From Luteolibacter sp. Y139 (GTDB taxonomy: Bacteria > Verrucomicrobiota > Verrucomicrobiia > Verrucomicrobiales > Akkermansiaceae), in contig NZ_JBBUKT010000006.1 in NCBI RefSeq assembly GCF_038066715.1, forward strand, positions 124,001 through 188,000: DNA of 64,000 nt. Direction: 5' to 3'. Below are positions 44,401-53,080 of the stretch, one piece after another. Below the pieces are notes generated by a model. The model searched no databases, had not been told where the DNA came from, and was given only the letters and a program-made list of their open reading frames with translations. The position numbers and the translations under genes are program-made. How positions within the stretch are numbered: the stretch's first letter is position 1; each line of letters starts with the position of its first letter.

Positions 44401-47400
44401 GCTACCCATGGCATCAAGATGGAGGCGGTGAAGTATACCTCAACCGTGACCGACCGCGGAGGATCCTTCACCGGCACCACCCGAGACTTCGCCTACACGG
44501 GCTACGACCACTACTTTATCCCCGCGGTCTTCGGCCAGGTGATGACCAGCAATGATGCTTCATGGTCGGCCTTCTGGTATCAGGCGACCGACAATCGCCT
44601 CACGCTCGGCAAGCATGTCGGTGAAGACCCGAATACGACCCGAGCCAATGAAACGGTCGGCTACATCGTGATGGAGTCGGGTTCCTATCAGTTCGGCAAT
44701 TATCAGATCCAGGTGGGTGGGCTCGGCTTCGATTCCTACGCCGGCCTCGGATCGCTCAGCGACAGCAGTGCCAGCCACAGCTTCCCGCGCTTTCCCACCA
44801 TCCATTCGGCGCAGCTCAGTGCCGACATGTCGGTCCCGTGGGGCGGCACCGATGCCGGGAAGGACGGCTACGTCGCGATGCAGACAGTGGTCGGCGGGAA
44901 TTCATTGGGCGGTTACCTGACCGAGGACTCGCTCGGCGATGCCGAGAAGACGACTGGCGAAAAAGGCGGTGCTTATCTGCTCGCGCATCGCACCGGCGGC
45001 GTGCCCTTCGCGAAGGCGGATCAAGGCCGGGCGATCTCCGGCACCTCGTCCTTGCTCGATGTGCTGGGCAATGACTCGGTGACCGGCAATCCCGTGGTGA
45101 ATATCACGCAGCCGGCACATGGCGCGGTCGTGATTCACACCGATGGCAAGCTGATCTACACGCCCACTGCCGGCTACACCGGTCCGGACGCATTCAGCTA
45201 CACCATCACCAGCGGATCTAACACCGCGACCGCGCCGGTCTCCCTGCAGGTGATCGCAAGCACAGCGGTGCAGGCGGGTGTCACGGCGGATCGTTTCAAC
45301 AACATCACCGGGGGCTCGGTCTCGAACCTGACCAGCAGCGCGAACTATCCGAACAGTCCAAGCACGCGGACCGTCTGGACTTCGGTGAATTCCGGCCAGA
45401 ACGTCGGCGACAATCTCGGCCACCGCATCTACGGCGTGGTCGTGGCGCCGACCACCGGCAACTACACGTTCTGGATCGCCAGCGATGACTCCAGCCAGTT
45501 CTCGCTAAGCACCGATACCGACCCCGCGAATGCGGTGATCAGCGCCAGCGTGAACGGATGGACGAACTATCAGGGCTGGGACGAGAATGCGTCGCAGATG
45601 ACCGCGGTGAAATCACTGATCGGTGGCCGCGCTTACTACTACGAGATCCTGCACAAGGAGGGCGGCGGTGGCGATCACGTCTCGGTTGCGTGGCAAGGCC
45701 CCGGCTTCGCCCGCAAGGTGCTGGCCACGCCAGACATCTACACTGCCGGTGAAAACGCTCCGACACTGGTCGCGGCTCCGGCCAACCAGAGCATGAACGA
45801 GAACGCGGCTCCGCTGGTGCTCAATGTCGGCGGCGTCTTCGTCAGCAGCGATCCCGGCGATCCGCTCACGCTCGCCGTCCATGCGAACAACAAGCCGACC
45901 CTCGTAGGCACCACGCTCAATGGCAGCCAGCTCACGCTCACGCGTCTCGGCTTCGAGACCGGCACGGCGACCATCACCTTGCGCGGCACCGATCGCACCA
46001 ACACGCTGGTCACCGCCAGCTTCACGGTGACGATCAATGACAATTTCCCGGACTCGGATGGCGATGGCCTGACTGATTCGTGGGAAGTCACCAACTTCGG
46101 CAGCGTGGGTGCCCAATCTGGCAGCGGCGATCCGGATGGCGATGGCTTGAGCAACGCCGGCGAACTCGCCGCAGGGACCAACCCCAACAATGTCGACAGC
46201 GACGGCGATACCTTCCGCGATGGCTTCGAAGCCGCCGCCGGTTCGAATCCGAATTCCAACAGCTCTACGCCGCAAGGGCTCTATGCAGGCCTTGCTTCCT
46301 GGTGGCGTCTCAATGAAACCACTGGCAGCACGGCGGCGGATGTGGCGGGAGCACACACCGGCACCGTCAGCGGCGCGGCGTGGGCCACCGGCATTTCCGG
46401 CAATGCGCTGAACTTCGATGGCATCGACGACGGTGTGCTCCCCGGCACTGCCGCGGCCCTCACCGGCAGCGGCAACTTCTCGGTGTCGGCTTGGGTCAAG
46501 ATCAACCCCGCTTCACCGCTGGGCACTGTCATCGAGCAGCGTGATCCTACCGGTTACGTCGGCGAGTATGCTCTCAATGTGAACGCCAGCGGCACGGTGA
46601 ACTTCATGGTCTACGGCTCCGGTGGCTATCAGTTCGACCTGACGACCACGGGCACGGTCAATGACGGCCAATGGCACCATGTCTCGGGCGTCCGCAACGG
46701 GACCTCGGGGAAGGTTTACATCGATGGCGTCGAGGCGGCGTCGGGCACCGGCACGCTTCAGGCCCTGCAATCCTTCGCGGTTTCCATCGGCTACGACAAC
46801 CGCGACAACAACAAGCGCTTCAAGGGCTTGATCGATGACGTTCGCATCTACACGCGTGCCTTGTCGGCCACTGAGGTCAGCGGGCTGCGTGACGCGCTGG
46901 TCCCGTTGCCTCTGCCGTGGAGCGATAGCGATGTTGGCACCGGTATCACCGCTGGCTCGGGCACCTATGCGTCCGGGACTGGCACTTACACGTTGTCTGG
47001 GGCAGGTGCTCTTGGCAGCGGCTTCCTCGCCAGCCAGAATGATGCCTTCAACTACGTGTGGCAGACGCTGAGCGGGGATGGCGAGATCATCGCCAAGATC
47101 AGCTCCTTGCAGGACACCAACACCGATTCGCGGATTGGCGTGATGATTCGCGACACGCTGGCGACGAATTCGCGCCATGTCTTCATGGGCATGACGGACG
47201 ACAACGACTACCGCTGGGTCCGCCGCACGACGGCTGGTGGCACCACATCGACGACCAACAGCAGCACCGGCACGGTGCCGAATACCTGGGTCCGTCTCAC
47301 CCGCGTCGGCACCACCATCACCGCCTACAAGAGCACCAATGGCACAAGCTGGACACAGGTGGGCAGCCTGAGTGCGAGCTTCGCCACCAATTGCTACATC

Positions 47401-47475
47401 GGTCTGGTGGTCGCCAGTGGCAGCGCCACGGGGCTGAATACGTCACAATTCAGCAACGTTAGTGTAACTCCATGA
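41419..47475 (+). CDS. Giant secreted M60-like metalloprotease with PA14 and LamG domains
   Basis: A 2018-residue protein from the ATG at 41419 (MNPTKSFARRALGLTPWC). Residues about 30-120 form a VCBS/cadherin-like domain; about 125-330 look like the amidotransferase-like fold that precedes M60 in TCAF-type proteins; about 560-810 form the peptidase domain with LHEYGHICDSDN (His668, Glu669, His672) and a downstream Glu in GFGETNP, the gluzincin pattern of M60 enhancin-like proteases, several of which cut mucin-type O-glycoproteins. Then an Ig-like domain, a beta-rich H-type-lectin-like region (about 910-1190), PA14 (about 1280-1430), a cadherin-like domain, Asp-rich TSP3 repeats (1540-1615), LamG (1620-1830), and the C-terminal module shared with both neighbours. 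Confidence 0.85.
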   Translation: MNPTKSFARRALGLTPWCISGLTILTANAAAPVAYDDVIAGKADTQLVLDYLLLNDTDADGNTLSISAVGAPAHGTLTALGGNSYRYTPTAGYAGRDSFTYTVADGTGGTDTGLVTISVNAAYDVEAVRTAILTGVAQLADPTQPGHMSVWGPTAVSISNYAGQNETQPMIAAATLGAGRVVVMPDHQWFNMDNYGSQFNTGTYYQNAINWAAGTTNKGIAIVTVNAACSTWLAAQGYTNVTTTTEANLPTALASANVLVGWLGNNTPAASISAVSNFLSNGGAALLCDYSPGYSWWWGKQKWQIPSAIALREAGLAFVSDDLVWSGPFTTNRADDVMTLDTIVSLMANPGAYTQNQKDLAVVVMQRMLESLDPNDIAYARLNAAFKNAVGAITPTPLAPVTDSFQRTLLSIECSQLAKLAPASMTAHRAALAVSPTAPRVTNATFGLEAPAAAHSEKTIYTPFYAAPGELVTITFPAALSTINLDVRTSHLRSAPGDATSYPVMPAQIINRDVTSTTVQVANPHGGLIQIIVPSNVTWSGTQNITVTGAVQAPYFKLGTTTDAQWVAGIRSRGTPFGVIDSPEATLVVDADKWLRTLSDPEAVITEWNYFCGKVRQFYAYNPGRQLPMHHDFYAAGGVSTYPQSYDLTDEITNSLNLKSSAYALTLHEYGHICDSDNLLFNGFGETNPNLGGKWLQQTERNYAWKQCLAVGRVNRYLTVASDPDLWTEEAHHAVDVKVVPFDILSAQFGPALLKDTVAAMTALSPISTSQGKIDEWVRQLSNRTGYDMTTFFEAWLLPVSASVKTELSGLPDWMPVDRTPESLTLAQDTTVTFENPGSNDFSYDGGLNLTAVSQPAHGVVANLGNGSYTYTPAAGYTGSDSFTYTVTNATGNAFVTTIPVKVVAAANDPKLVAFDGVADGSNWTLVQLDKTYTSMVVVAQPLAGAGAPPLASRIRNASGSSFEIRLDRLDGSATPVGPTGVRYLVVEAGVYNQATHGIKMEAVKYTSTVTDRGGSFTGTTRDFAYTGYDHYFIPAVFGQVMTSNDASWSAFWYQATDNRLTLGKHVGEDPNTTRANETVGYIVMESGSYQFGNYQIQVGGLGFDSYAGLGSLSDSSASHSFPRFPTIHSAQLSADMSVPWGGTDAGKDGYVAMQTVVGGNSLGGYLTEDSLGDAEKTTGEKGGAYLLAHRTGGVPFAKADQGRAISGTSSLLDVLGNDSVTGNPVVNITQPAHGAVVIHTDGKLIYTPTAGYTGPDAFSYTITSGSNTATAPVSLQVIASTAVQAGVTADRFNNITGGSVSNLTSSANYPNSPSTRTVWTSVNSGQNVGDNLGHRIYGVVVAPTTGNYTFWIASDDSSQFSLSTDTDPANAVISASVNGWTNYQGWDENASQMTAVKSLIGGRAYYYEILHKEGGGGDHVSVAWQGPGFARKVLATPDIYTAGENAPTLVAAPANQSMNENAAPLVLNVGGVFVSSDPGDPLTLAVHANNKPTLVGTTLNGSQLTLTRLGFETGTATITLRGTDRTNTLVTASFTVTINDNFPDSDGDGLTDSWEVTNFGSVGAQSGSGDPDGDGLSNAGELAAGTNPNNVDSDGDTFRDGFEAAAGSNPNSNSSTPQGLYAGLASWWRLNETTGSTAADVAGAHTGTVSGAAWATGISGNALNFDGIDDGVLPGTAAALTGSGNFSVSAWVKINPASPLGTVIEQRDPTGYVGEYALNVNASGTVNFMVYGSGGYQFDLTTTGTVNDGQWHHVSGVRNGTSGKVYIDGVEAASGTGTLQALQSFAVSIGYDNRDNNKRFKGLIDDVRIYTRALSATEVSGLRDALVPLPLPWSDSDVGTGITAGSGTYASGTGTYTLSGAGALGSGFLASQNDAFNYVWQTLSGDGEIIAKISSLQDTNTDSRIGVMIRDTLATNSRHVFMGMTDDNDYRWVRRTTAGGTTSTTNSSTGTVPNTWVRLTRVGTTITAYKSTNGTSWTQVGSLSASFATNCYIGLVVASGSATGLNTSQFSNVSVTP

Positions 47476-47518
47476 TGGGGGAGTTATTCCGGGTGTAAGG
47501 CCTTGGAAAAGAAAAAGT

Positions 47519-47546
47519 CCCTCCTTGCTCTGGCAGGGAGGGGTTT
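47519..47546 (+). terminator. Probable terminator after second giant gene
   Basis: A CCCTCC / GGGAGGG stem with additional imperfect pairs, followed by TTTG, 44 bases after the stop of the M60-like gene. The T-run is short, so termination may be partial. Confidence 0.6.
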
Positions 47547-47593
47547 GCTATTTCGCGCGCGCGGATTACCCCTTCCGCGCACCCTCACCCGAA

Positions 47594-50500
47594 ATGCGCA
47601 GCCCCTCCCTGGCGGCCTCCTTGTTACTCTCACTGCTGGCGATTTCCCTATGGTGGAGTCATCGCCCGCCGGAAGGGCCACGCGCTCCAGAGGCGGCCAT
47701 GGTGGTGCAATCGCCCGATACCGGACAACTGCCAAGTCCATCGACGAAGGCTGCAGACCGGCCTCTCCCGGAGAAGCGGGAAGCGCGGTCGGCCAAGCTT
47801 TCGTCCGACGTTCTCACCCGGGCTGTCGATGGGAAGCGATTCCATCTGGAACTGCCGGACGGCCGTGAGGCGATAGGGGATGTCTCACAGGTCCGGCGGG
47901 ATGTCGGTGGGAACGTCTCGCTCGTCGAAGGGGTCATCACTGCACCTCAAGCGGGTCGTTACTTCTTCCAACACGCCGACTTCGAGGGCGTGGCTGGTGA
48001 ACTTGTCGGACACATCCTCTTTGAAGGCTCTCCGTGGGGTTGGAAAGTCGAGCCTTCGGGTGTGGGCAGAGCGCCGCTGCTGGTGGAGACCCACGAGGAT
48101 CGCATCCTCTGCGTGAACTACGCGGTGGCTCCGGTTGGCGAAGTCGAGGAGGCTCCGCAGGCTCACCCGACAAACATTCCCATCCCATCCTACCAGACGA
48201 TCATTCCGCTGCAGAGCTTGCCTGGCGCGACCGGCGTCATCTATCTCGACTTCGATGGGGAGAAGGGTCCTTTTCCCGGTTGGGGGGATTTCGATGCGGC
48301 ACCACCGCTGGTGAACAACAACCAGATCTTCGAAGTCTGGAAGCGGGTGGTGGAGGACTACCAGGGCTTCAACCTGAACATCACGACCGATCGCGCAGTC
48401 TTCGACTCGGCTGACGAGGGCAACCGCCAGCATGTGGTGGTCTCGCCGACCACCACGGCGGCGCCCACTGCCGGCGGGGTGGCCTATGTCGGCTCCTACA
48501 ATTGGCCGGGTGACACCGTGTGCTGGGCCTTTTACAGCACTGGCAAGACCTCGGCGGAGGTGATCTCGCATGAAGTCGGGCACACGCTGAATCTCAGCCA
48601 TGACGGCAGGATCTCGCCCAGCGAGGGATACTATGCCGGCCACGGCAATGGTGTCACCGGCTGGGCTCCGATCATGGGGGTGGGCTACTACGAAAATCTC
48701 ACCCAATGGTCGAAGGGCGAATACACCAGCGCCAACAACACCGAGGATGACCTGGCGATCATCGTGTCCAACAACGATGTGGACTACCGCGAGGACGACA
48801 CCGGAGACACGCTCGTCACCGCCCGCTATCTGGAGATCGCGGCGAACGACAGCGTCTCGGGCGAAGGCATCATCGAGAGGACCGGCGACGTGGACGCCTT
48901 TCGCTTCACGACGACGGGTGGCGCGGTTTCGCTCACCCTTGGTCCGGCTGCCGCCAGTCCCAACCTCGACATCCTCGCCGAGCTCGTGGAAGCTAGTACG
49001 GGGACCGTCGTAGCTACTTCGAATCCGGATCTGTCCATCACAGCATCGATCTCCGACACCCTCGACGCGGGGGAATACCTCCTGAGGATCCGCGGCACCG
49101 GTCGCGGGGACCCCGAGGTGGACGGCTACTCGGACTATGGATCGCTCGGCACCTATCTCATCAGCGGCAGCGTGGCCGGTGGGGTGAAGCCGGAGCGTTT
49201 CACCATCGTGGAAAACAGCCCGGCTGGCACCTTCGTGGGGACCGTGCCCGCGCGTGAGGATCACGGACTTTCACCACTGCTGTGGAGCATTTCCGGCGGC
49301 GATGGGAGCGGGCTGTTCTCGATCAATCCGCTGACCGCCGAACTTGTCGTCACGTCGGTCCTGGATTTCGAGACGCTTTCCACCCGCTGGGATGATCCCG
49401 CGACGCTCGAACTCTTCGTCACCGCCACCGACACGCTCAATGCGGCGCTCACCGAGACGATCCGGGTGGTGGTGACGGTGGCCGACGTGAATGAACTCTC
49501 CGTCATGAGCGACGCCTCAGTGACGATGCTGGAGCACACCCGCCCGGGCACCAAACTCTTCACGGTGGCGGCGGACGATCCCGATCACTTCCAGTTTCCC
49601 GTCTTCAGCATCGTCGGAGGCAATGGCGACGGCTGGTTTGAAATCGATGCGGGAACGGGCGAACTCCGCGTCACCGGAAACATTGACGTTAGTTCGGACA
49701 TCACCGTGCCACTGGTAGTGCGGGTGACCGACCAAGGAACGCCTCCGCTTGTCGCCACTACCACTGTCAATGTGACGGTGCTCAATATTGCCGGCGGCTA
49801 TCAGCCGGGAGCGGTGATGCGCACTTATTTCGAGGGCATCGGCGGCAGCGCCGTCAGCAATCTCACCACGAATTCGAGATTTCCGAATCAGCCCGACAGC
49901 CAGGAGCTGGTGGAAGACTTCGACGGGCATGGCCATGGCGATAGCTTCGGCAGCACGCTGCGCGGTTACGTGATCCCGCCGGTGACCGGCAGCTACCGCT
50001 TCTGGATCGCTGCCGATGAGTCGGCCCAGCTCCGGCTCAGCACTACAACGAGTCCCTCGAACGCCACGGCCATCGCCTCCGTCTCCGAGTCGACCGACCC
50101 CTACGAATGGCTCGACGGTGGCAGCCAGATGTCGTCTCCCGTCACCCTGGTGGCCGGTCAGGCCTACTACATCGAGGCCCGCCACAAGGACTCCTCGGGT
50201 GACGATCACGTCTCGGTCGCGTGGTCGGGTCCGGGCATGCCGAAGCAGCTTCTCCGCGGCCTCTTTGTGGCCCCTTATGAGCAGAATTACGCGCCGGTGA
50301 TTCCCACGGTTTCGTTCCCGGTTCACGACGATGCCTTCGCCGGACAAGAAGTCGGCACGGCCACCGTGAACGATGTGAATGCCGGTGACAGCCACGGCGA
50401 CTTTGCCATCGTCGATGGAAATGAAGCCGGCATCTTCGCCATCGATCCGGTCACCGGCGTGCTGCGGGTCGCCGCGGCGAATTTGTTAGATCCGGGAGTG

Positions 50501-53080
50501 CAATCGATGCACGTGCTCACGGTGAGCGCCAGTGACAATGCAAGTCCGCCGCTGTCCGGCACCGGCACGATCATTGTCGCGGTGCTCCAGCCGGGTGAGT
50601 TTGCCGTGACCAACCTTTTCCAACAGGTGTGGACCGGCATCGTCGGAAGCAGCGTCACCTATCTCACGTCGAACCTCAGATACCCGTACCGGCCTTCGTC
50701 GATCCGCTACTTGTCCGGCTTCGAGAGTGATGCGAACATCGGCGACAGCTACGGCTCGCGGATCCGGGCGCTGGTCATTCCACCGGCGAGCGGGAGCTAC
50801 ACCTTCTATCTGTCGTCGGACGAGGACTCGCGGCTTTTGTTAGGAAGCGGGCCGCAGGCGGCCGGCGCGGTGCAGATCGCGTCAGTCACCGGCTACACCG
50901 CCGAGGACGAGTGGACCAAGTTCGCCTCGCAGAAGTCAGCGCCGGTCCAGCTCGTCGAGGGCGAGGCCTACTACATCGAAGTGCTTCACAAGGAGAACAC
51001 CGGTGCCGACCACCTGCAGGTGGGATGGACCGGGCCGGGCATTCCTTCCGTCACGGTCATTCCCGCCTGGGCGCTGGAGCCGTATGATCTCAATGAGGCA
51101 CCCGTGTTCGGAAATGGCGCCGCTTCGTTCAGCGTCATGGAAGGCGCTCCTGCGGGCACGGTGATCGGCACCCTCGCGGCCACCGATCCGGAAGGGGACT
51201 CGCCGCTTCACGCGATCACCGCCAGTGCCGTGCCGGGTGCGTTCGCCATCGACGTGAACACCGGCGTGCTCACCGTGGCGAATCCCGCGGCGTTGAATTC
51301 TCCGGGCGTGAAAGCCATCACGGTATCCGCCCAAGACCGCGGTATCGGCGGCATCTATCCGCTCAAGGCCGGCTCCATCGCAGTCGAGATCACGGTCATC
51401 AGCAATAACCAGCCGCCAGCCTTTGTCGCGGACCCGATCGCGCTGGCCGCCACTGAGGATGCATCTTTCTCCGACCATCTAACAGCCTCTGATCCCGATG
51501 CAGGTGATGTGATCACCTTCACGAAAATCGGCGGCCCCGAGTGGCTGATCGTCGCTCCGGATGGCTCGCTTAGCGGCACTCCGGAAAATGACGATGTCGG
51601 GCCGAATGAGTTCGTCGTCCAAGTGGCCGATCCCGAGAACTTCTCCGATCAGGCGACGCTGACGATTTCCGTCGCCAATACCAATGACGCGCCCTCATTT
51701 GTCGCCCTGCCGCTGACCCTCGATGCAGCGACCGAGGACCAGCCCTACCTCGCCACGGTGGCTTCATTCGCGGGCGATCCCGATGCCGGTGATTCCCTCG
51801 TCTTCGAAAAAGTCTCCGGCCCCGGCTGGCTCACCGTCGCGCCCGATGGCTCGCTCTCCGGAACGCCATCGAATGAGGATACCGGCGAGCATTCCTTCGT
51901 CGTCCGTGTGACGGATCTCGCCCAAGCCTCTGCCGAAGCCACGGTGATGGTGTTCGTAGTGAACACGAATGATTCTCCGGTAATCTCCACGCCTGTCGTC
52001 CCGTCCGCGACCCAGGATGCCGCCTACACCGCCAGCCTCGCCGCTTTCGCCGCCGATCCGGATGCAGGTGATTCGCTGGTCTTTTCGAAAGTCTCGGGAC
52101 CAGGGTGGCTCATCATCGGCACCGATGGCAGCCTCGGCGGCACGCCCTCGAATGCCGACGTGGGCGATCATGACTTCGTGGTCCAGGTGACGGATGGTGC
52201 CGGCGCGTTTGCCCAGGCCACTGCTTCAATCACCGTGGAAAACGTCAATGACGCCCCGGTCTTCACCATCGATCCCATCGTGGCCGCCGTCGGGACCGAG
52301 GAAGTGGCCTACACCGGCGCCACCATCGCTGGCATCGCCGTGGATCCCGATGCAGGGGAAGCACCGGCTTACTCGCTCGTCGACGGCCCTCCTTGGCTCT
52401 CGGTCGCGCCGGAGGGCACGCTTTCCGGAACCCCGCCCGCCGGCAGTTCGGGGACGAACACCTTCAGGGTCCGCGCCACCGATCCCGCGGGCCTTTTCGC
52501 CGAGGCCACGCTGGTCATCGAGATCGCGTCGGCGCTGCCCCTGCCGTGGGAAGAGTCCACCATCGGTAGCGGTCCGGCCGGGAGTAGCGTGGCGCTCGGG
52601 GATAACCTCATCCTCACCGGCCAAGGTTCGCTGGCGGGGCGGAATGACGGCCTGCACTTCGTTTGGCAGACCTTGGACAGCGATGGCACCATCATCGCCC
52701 GGCTGGACTCGCTCGAGAGTGCCAGCCCGGGCGCACTCGCGGGCATCATGATCCGGGACACGCTGGCCACGAATTCTCGCCACGTCTTCATCGGCATGAC
52801 CGGCGGAAGCGGCTACCGCTGGATCCGCCGCACGGGCCTGAATGGCAATACTTCCACCTCCACCAGCGGCACCGGTGCCGTGCCGGATGCCTGGCTGCGC
52901 CTCACCCGCACGGGAAATACCATCACCGCCTCGAAGAGCCCCGATGGCGTGGCGTGGGCCACCGTCGGCAGCCTGACCGCGGCACTGCCGCCGACCTGCT
53001 ATTTTGGGCTGGCGGTCACGGGCAGTAGCGCTGAGGTTGAAAACACCGCGACCTTCAGCCACGTTTCCGTTACCCCGTGA
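47594..53080 (+). CDS. Giant secreted metzincin-type protease with PPC, cadherin, PA14 and He_PIG repeats
   Basis: A 1828-residue protein from the ATG at 47594 (MRSPSLAASLLLSLLAISLWW), giving a signal peptide. A pro-region (to about 200) precedes a protease domain with ISHEVGHTLNLSHDG: His326, Glu327, His330, His336, with Asn333 where metzincins have Gly, and an IMGVGYY Met-turn. Then a PPC-type domain (about 405-530), two cadherin-like domains (535-735), PA14 (740-900), a cadherin-like domain, PA14 (about 1015-1160), a cadherin-like domain, four to five He_PIG repeats with SGTP linkers (about 1275-1650), and the C-terminal module of the two preceding proteins in a more divergent form. The last codon overlaps the next gene's GTG. 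Confidence 0.85.
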   Translation: MRSPSLAASLLLSLLAISLWWSHRPPEGPRAPEAAMVVQSPDTGQLPSPSTKAADRPLPEKREARSAKLSSDVLTRAVDGKRFHLELPDGREAIGDVSQVRRDVGGNVSLVEGVITAPQAGRYFFQHADFEGVAGELVGHILFEGSPWGWKVEPSGVGRAPLLVETHEDRILCVNYAVAPVGEVEEAPQAHPTNIPIPSYQTIIPLQSLPGATGVIYLDFDGEKGPFPGWGDFDAAPPLVNNNQIFEVWKRVVEDYQGFNLNITTDRAVFDSADEGNRQHVVVSPTTTAAPTAGGVAYVGSYNWPGDTVCWAFYSTGKTSAEVISHEVGHTLNLSHDGRISPSEGYYAGHGNGVTGWAPIMGVGYYENLTQWSKGEYTSANNTEDDLAIIVSNNDVDYREDDTGDTLVTARYLEIAANDSVSGEGIIERTGDVDAFRFTTTGGAVSLTLGPAAASPNLDILAELVEASTGTVVATSNPDLSITASISDTLDAGEYLLRIRGTGRGDPEVDGYSDYGSLGTYLISGSVAGGVKPERFTIVENSPAGTFVGTVPAREDHGLSPLLWSISGGDGSGLFSINPLTAELVVTSVLDFETLSTRWDDPATLELFVTATDTLNAALTETIRVVVTVADVNELSVMSDASVTMLEHTRPGTKLFTVAADDPDHFQFPVFSIVGGNGDGWFEIDAGTGELRVTGNIDVSSDITVPLVVRVTDQGTPPLVATTTVNVTVLNIAGGYQPGAVMRTYFEGIGGSAVSNLTTNSRFPNQPDSQELVEDFDGHGHGDSFGSTLRGYVIPPVTGSYRFWIAADESAQLRLSTTTSPSNATAIASVSESTDPYEWLDGGSQMSSPVTLVAGQAYYIEARHKDSSGDDHVSVAWSGPGMPKQLLRGLFVAPYEQNYAPVIPTVSFPVHDDAFAGQEVGTATVNDVNAGDSHGDFAIVDGNEAGIFAIDPVTGVLRVAAANLLDPGVQSMHVLTVSASDNASPPLSGTGTIIVAVLQPGEFAVTNLFQQVWTGIVGSSVTYLTSNLRYPYRPSSIRYLSGFESDANIGDSYGSRIRALVIPPASGSYTFYLSSDEDSRLLLGSGPQAAGAVQIASVTGYTAEDEWTKFASQKSAPVQLVEGEAYYIEVLHKENTGADHLQVGWTGPGIPSVTVIPAWALEPYDLNEAPVFGNGAASFSVMEGAPAGTVIGTLAATDPEGDSPLHAITASAVPGAFAIDVNTGVLTVANPAALNSPGVKAITVSAQDRGIGGIYPLKAGSIAVEITVISNNQPPAFVADPIALAATEDASFSDHLTASDPDAGDVITFTKIGGPEWLIVAPDGSLSGTPENDDVGPNEFVVQVADPENFSDQATLTISVANTNDAPSFVALPLTLDAATEDQPYLATVASFAGDPDAGDSLVFEKVSGPGWLTVAPDGSLSGTPSNEDTGEHSFVVRVTDLAQASAEATVMVFVVNTNDSPVISTPVVPSATQDAAYTASLAAFAADPDAGDSLVFSKVSGPGWLIIGTDGSLGGTPSNADVGDHDFVVQVTDGAGAFAQATASITVENVNDAPVFTIDPIVAAVGTEEVAYTGATIAGIAVDPDAGEAPAYSLVDGPPWLSVAPEGTLSGTPPAGSSGTNTFRVRATDPAGLFAEATLVIEIASALPLPWEESTIGSGPAGSSVALGDNLILTGQGSLAGRNDGLHFVWQTLDSDGTIIARLDSLESASPGALAGIMIRDTLATNSRHVFIGMTGGSGYRWIRRTGLNGNTSTSTSGTGAVPDAWLRLTRTGNTITASKSPDGVAWATVGSLTAALPPTCYFGLAVTGSSAEVENTATFSHVSVTP

